Source of the DNA: Elmis aenea
Taxonomy: Eukaryota > Arthropoda > Insecta > Coleoptera > Elmidae
Assembly: GCA_947652605.1 (NCBI GenBank)
Contig: OX393577.1
Span: 64,876,108-64,940,107, forward strand
DNA: 64,000 bases
Direction: 5' to 3'
Under the pieces are notes generated by a model, which worked only from the letters and a program-made list of their open reading frames with translations, had not been told where the DNA came from and ran no database searches. Both the position numbers and the translations under genes were made by a program. Of the stretch, positions 60,929-64,000 are shown piece after piece. Position 1 is the stretch's first letter. Each line of letters starts with the position of its first letter.

Positions 60929-63100
60929 AAAATAAAAATCCAATTAAATTCACACGAATAAAAAAACCAATAAAATGTATTATTCATGTAAAAAATTATT
61001 AATTTTGCAGTTTGCAACATTTTTCAACAAAAACAAAATACCATACATATTTATGCAACGAAAGAACAATTACATATTATGTAACTTTTCTTATTTACAC
61101 ATAAGCAAGTACAATAAAACTACTTATTATTAAAAGCATGATTCATTCGAGAATGTATAAAACAAACGAACGCTCATGATGCACAATTTAAATGCTAAAC
61201 GCAGTACAAAAACTTTTAGAAAAATAATTTTTACTAAGCAAATCGGGCTCCACGTTCATTTGAACTACACTAAATATACCAGCGCATTATTTATTCAACA
61301 AAAGCAGCAAAATAGTTTAAAATTCAATAGCCAAATACAACTGACGTCCGTACCTTACATAAACAATTGCAACAACCATGATCATCTATTGTGATTACAA
61401 ATACAATGCACTTGGAACGAAAATAGATGTAAATATTCTATGATAATCTAGATTATTTATAAGACCTTAAAAACTTACACTAAAAACTTAACTACAAACA
61501 ATTATTTGCTTTATAAAACATAAGAATGTATTTTAAAATCGCTTTGCCACATCCAACAAAAATCTAATACTGCTCAGAACAATAAAAGAACATTATACAC
61601 TTCACTTATTTAAAATTTATAAGTATAATCAAATCATGTACATTTGCGTGTCGTTTTTCTGTATACCGTACCGGCGCTGACGTCACAAAGAGTTGCGCGC
61701 TCATTGGCTACAAGAGGCAATGCACTAAAAGTCTACAAGCAAAGGATTAATTCATCACAAATTAGTCAATTAGCAATCTATAGGTTTACGTCCTTATCTG
61801 TAACCTGTGACACAAAAATTATAAAATTTTGGAGCGCAATTTGAAGACCGGATTTGACGTATTAAAAAAAAGGCCAATCCCAAACTTTCCACTAATTTAA
61901 AAACACACCAAAAAAAAACAAAGATTTGAAAATTATGCACAAATTTTACTGTCACAGTAACAAAAGTAAAGAAAAAGAAGAATTAGGTCAATTGACGTTT
62001 AACTTATAACAGTTAGTTCGTTGTTTTTAATTACTAATAAAAGCACTGTTCAATATAAAACTTCACATCCCTACATAATTTTTAGAAACCACAAGTTAAA
62101 AATAATAACTGCATACCATTAAACAGCTAAGAACTTTATTGAAAAAGAATATGGTTCTGTTTATCTTCATAGTTGAAGCGTTTATCTCCTAATTTTATCA
62201 ATTTTATTATTAATAGTTTCTTAGATGATTGTTTAAGTAGTATAATAAACCAAAATATTTACATAAAACATTTGTTTATCTACAAATGCTCCATAGAAAA
62301 ACGTTTTCACCGTTTTTTGTAATTTAATAAGATAGTCACTGTTATAACCGCAGATAAATAATGAAACCATAATCCCTGATCCAACTGCTATTTTTGGACT
62401 TCCTTATGTTATTTATCGTAAACACAACTTTCAATTTTATGAATGAAACATAACTGACGTTAATATTTCCTATAACAGAGCTGATTTAATCTAATAAAAA
62501 TTATTTATGAAGCGCCGAGTTTAACAACATTGAATAAATTTTTGTACGTCATAATTTTAAAAGTATTTGCAAACAAAAATCAGGGCATGTAATTATATAA
62601 ATGTATGTTACATATTTGTACTCCAAGGAATTTAAATTTAATTTTATAGTCGTTTAAATTTAACGTGAAAACGATTAAATCACTGCTAATTAATTAGTGG
62701 CCAATTAATAAATAGCTAATTTTGTATAGCATTTCTCTCGATCGCCTCGTTAAAGGCCAATTAAAACGGAATTTGCATTATTAAAAGCTTTAAAATAAGC
62801 ATAGCATGGCGTTACGATGAATAATTGCAAGATTTGAAGAATGCAGTTAAGTTAATCTAACAAAAACTGTTCCAATTTAACTTCAAAAATGCATAATAAC
62901 GGCAAAAAAACTTCTGATTTTTTTTTATAGAACATTATTTTTATTTTATAGCCTGATTGCATATTTTATACACGATTTTTTTCTTTAGGCCGCCGTGTAC
63001 AGAATTAAAAATAATACTAATATACTAGGTTGGTTCAAAGTTGATTCTATAGGGAGAAAAACTGAAAAGAGCCAGCTTAAGTGGATAAGGTCATCTCACA
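60929..63100 (-). other. RhoGEF2 intron or 5' region
   Basis: No PDZ exon recognised. Holds the CRE-like site at 61678. Otherwise AT-rich DNA. Confidence 0.45.
61678..61707. promoter_or_regulatory. CRE-like site with a nearby CCAAT box
   Basis: Perfect TGACGTCA at 61678-61685 preceded by GTACCGGCGC, and ATTGG (CCAAT on the minus strand) at 61703-61707. The arrangement on the minus strand could serve an internal RhoGEF2 promoter. No start site is visible. Confidence 0.35.
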
Positions 63101-63500
63101 AAAATGAATAAAATTAGAATAGTAAAACAAATGAGGAAAGAGGGTGTTGACAAAATAAGAAAAAGAGGGAGGTCCAGAAGAACCTGGAATGGGGAGATGG
63201 TCAACATGCCTAGGAAAAAAAAGAACGTTCACGTTCACATGCGGCAGACTGCTATAGGGGGATTGACCCCCTCTTAGTGAGTAAGGATGTGGATCGTCAA
63301 GGATGGGTGGAAGTACTGCCACAGCATTTGCCTTAACTGTAGGGGAAACCACCTGAAACCTGCACAATGACGGTCGGCCCTGGGATTCGAACCCACGACC
63401 TCCCGATTTCAAGTTAGGCACCGAGCTCGGGTGAAAAAAGGAGCTAACATGGAGACAAGCGAGAACACTAGCGAGGCACAGAGGGGGTGGAGATTTTTCA
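63100..63500 (-). repeat. tRNA-derived SINE-like repeat
   Basis: The minus strand contains a perfect polymerase III B box, GGTTCGAATCC (63383-63393 on the plus strand as its complement), preceded by GGAGGTCGTG as in insect SINEs. The A box region is degenerate. A 144-codon frame across it is incidental. Confidence 0.6.
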
Positions 63501-63540
63501 TACACCGTCACTACCCAGCAATTTTAAATAAGTTTAAATA

Positions 63541-63754
63541 CGAGGTGCGTCCAAAAAGCTTGAGAAATGATCACCTAAAGTCCTAAACCATAAACGAAGT
63601 ATTTATACATGGGCCCAAGATACCTTCCAAGTCAAGAAAAGGGTCTCTTTATTTGTTAGAATGCGTTAACTTACGATAATAAACATATATTAAAAAATAT
63701 AACATTACAATTTATTTTTCAGTCAATCGGTGGTTACTTTTTGGACGCGCCTCG
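63541..63754. mobile_element. Mariner-type MITE, 214 bp
   Basis: CGAGGTGCGTCCAAAAAG at the left and CTTTTTGGACGCGCCTCG at the right (one or two mismatches), with TA on both sides (63539-63540, 63755-63756). Confidence 0.9.
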
Positions 63755-64000
63755 TACCCGATTTTTTTTTAACTTCAAGCAAAATGAACGACTATTTAAC
63801 TCTTTGCTGTTAAGCTTTTCTATTTATTCTCAAACACGTTCGCAAAGTGACATTTCCATTGCGTAGTTAGCGGAAAAACGAACGCATCATCCTTTTTCAA
63901 ATACGCAGCCCGCTATTCCTGGCATAATCAACGGCAACATGTGGCAAGTTATGTTACAAAATGCATTCGTCGGTTACATCACTCAAGTTAATTTAGAACG

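Noticed and set aside
63077..63511. 144-codon minus frame
   Set aside because: It runs through the tRNA-derived SINE (GGRGFESQGRP is the translated B-box region) and has no independent support.

Overview
The window reads as AT-rich insect nuclear DNA, most likely from a beetle. The taxon is inferred from the style of the repeats and from a RhoGEF2 with a C1 domain, as in the fly protein. Only one gene is well supported. Its exons lie on the minus strand between about 48.2 and 60.9 kb and encode the middle part of RhoGEF2, the PDZ/RGS-type activator of Rho1. Eleven exons (about 784 codons) join in frame through GT-AG introns. In order they give the last strand of a PDZ domain, a charged helix, a long proline-rich linker, a complete RGS-like (RH) domain and a complete C1 zinc finger split over two exons. 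The N-terminal PDZ exons lie above 60.9 kb, probably beyond 64 kb. The catalytic DH-PH exons should lie below 48.16 kb on the minus strand, but I could not find them. Either the next intron is longer than 48 kb or short exons were missed.

From 1 to 48 kb there is no convincing gene. This stretch is a deposit of transposable elements. There is a Tc1/mariner-like element with about 700-bp inverted repeats (0.2-2.3 kb) and transposase remnants at 20.7 and 22.9-23.7 kb. Non-LTR reverse transcriptase fossils lie at 6.1, 8.3 and 18.8 kb. TA-flanked mariner-type MITEs lie at 25.7, 32.5 and 45.2 kb, and hAT-type MITEs with 8-bp target duplications at 13.3, 18.4, 25.2, 44.9 and 46.9 kb. Four unnamed repeat families (A-D) have two to four copies each. 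A 169-bp tandem repeat lies at 29.5-30.3 kb. Between these are GC-richer unique blocks (7.3-8.1, 19.5-20.2, 27.2-27.6, 34.4-34.7, 41.5-42.1 and 43.9-44.2 kb) that could be regulatory.

The RhoGEF2 introns also carry elements. Two oppositely oriented copies of the same retroelement 3' end sit 34 and 60 bases from splice donors and bracket three exons that encode most of the RGS-like domain and the first half of the C1 finger. An 8-bp-TSD MITE lies in the largest intron. A perfect 12-bp GC stem lies near the first visible donor. A CRE-like composite site upstream of the first visible exon is echoed by one near a TATA box at 7.6 kb. Past 63 kb there is a tRNA-type SINE and a TA-flanked mariner MITE.
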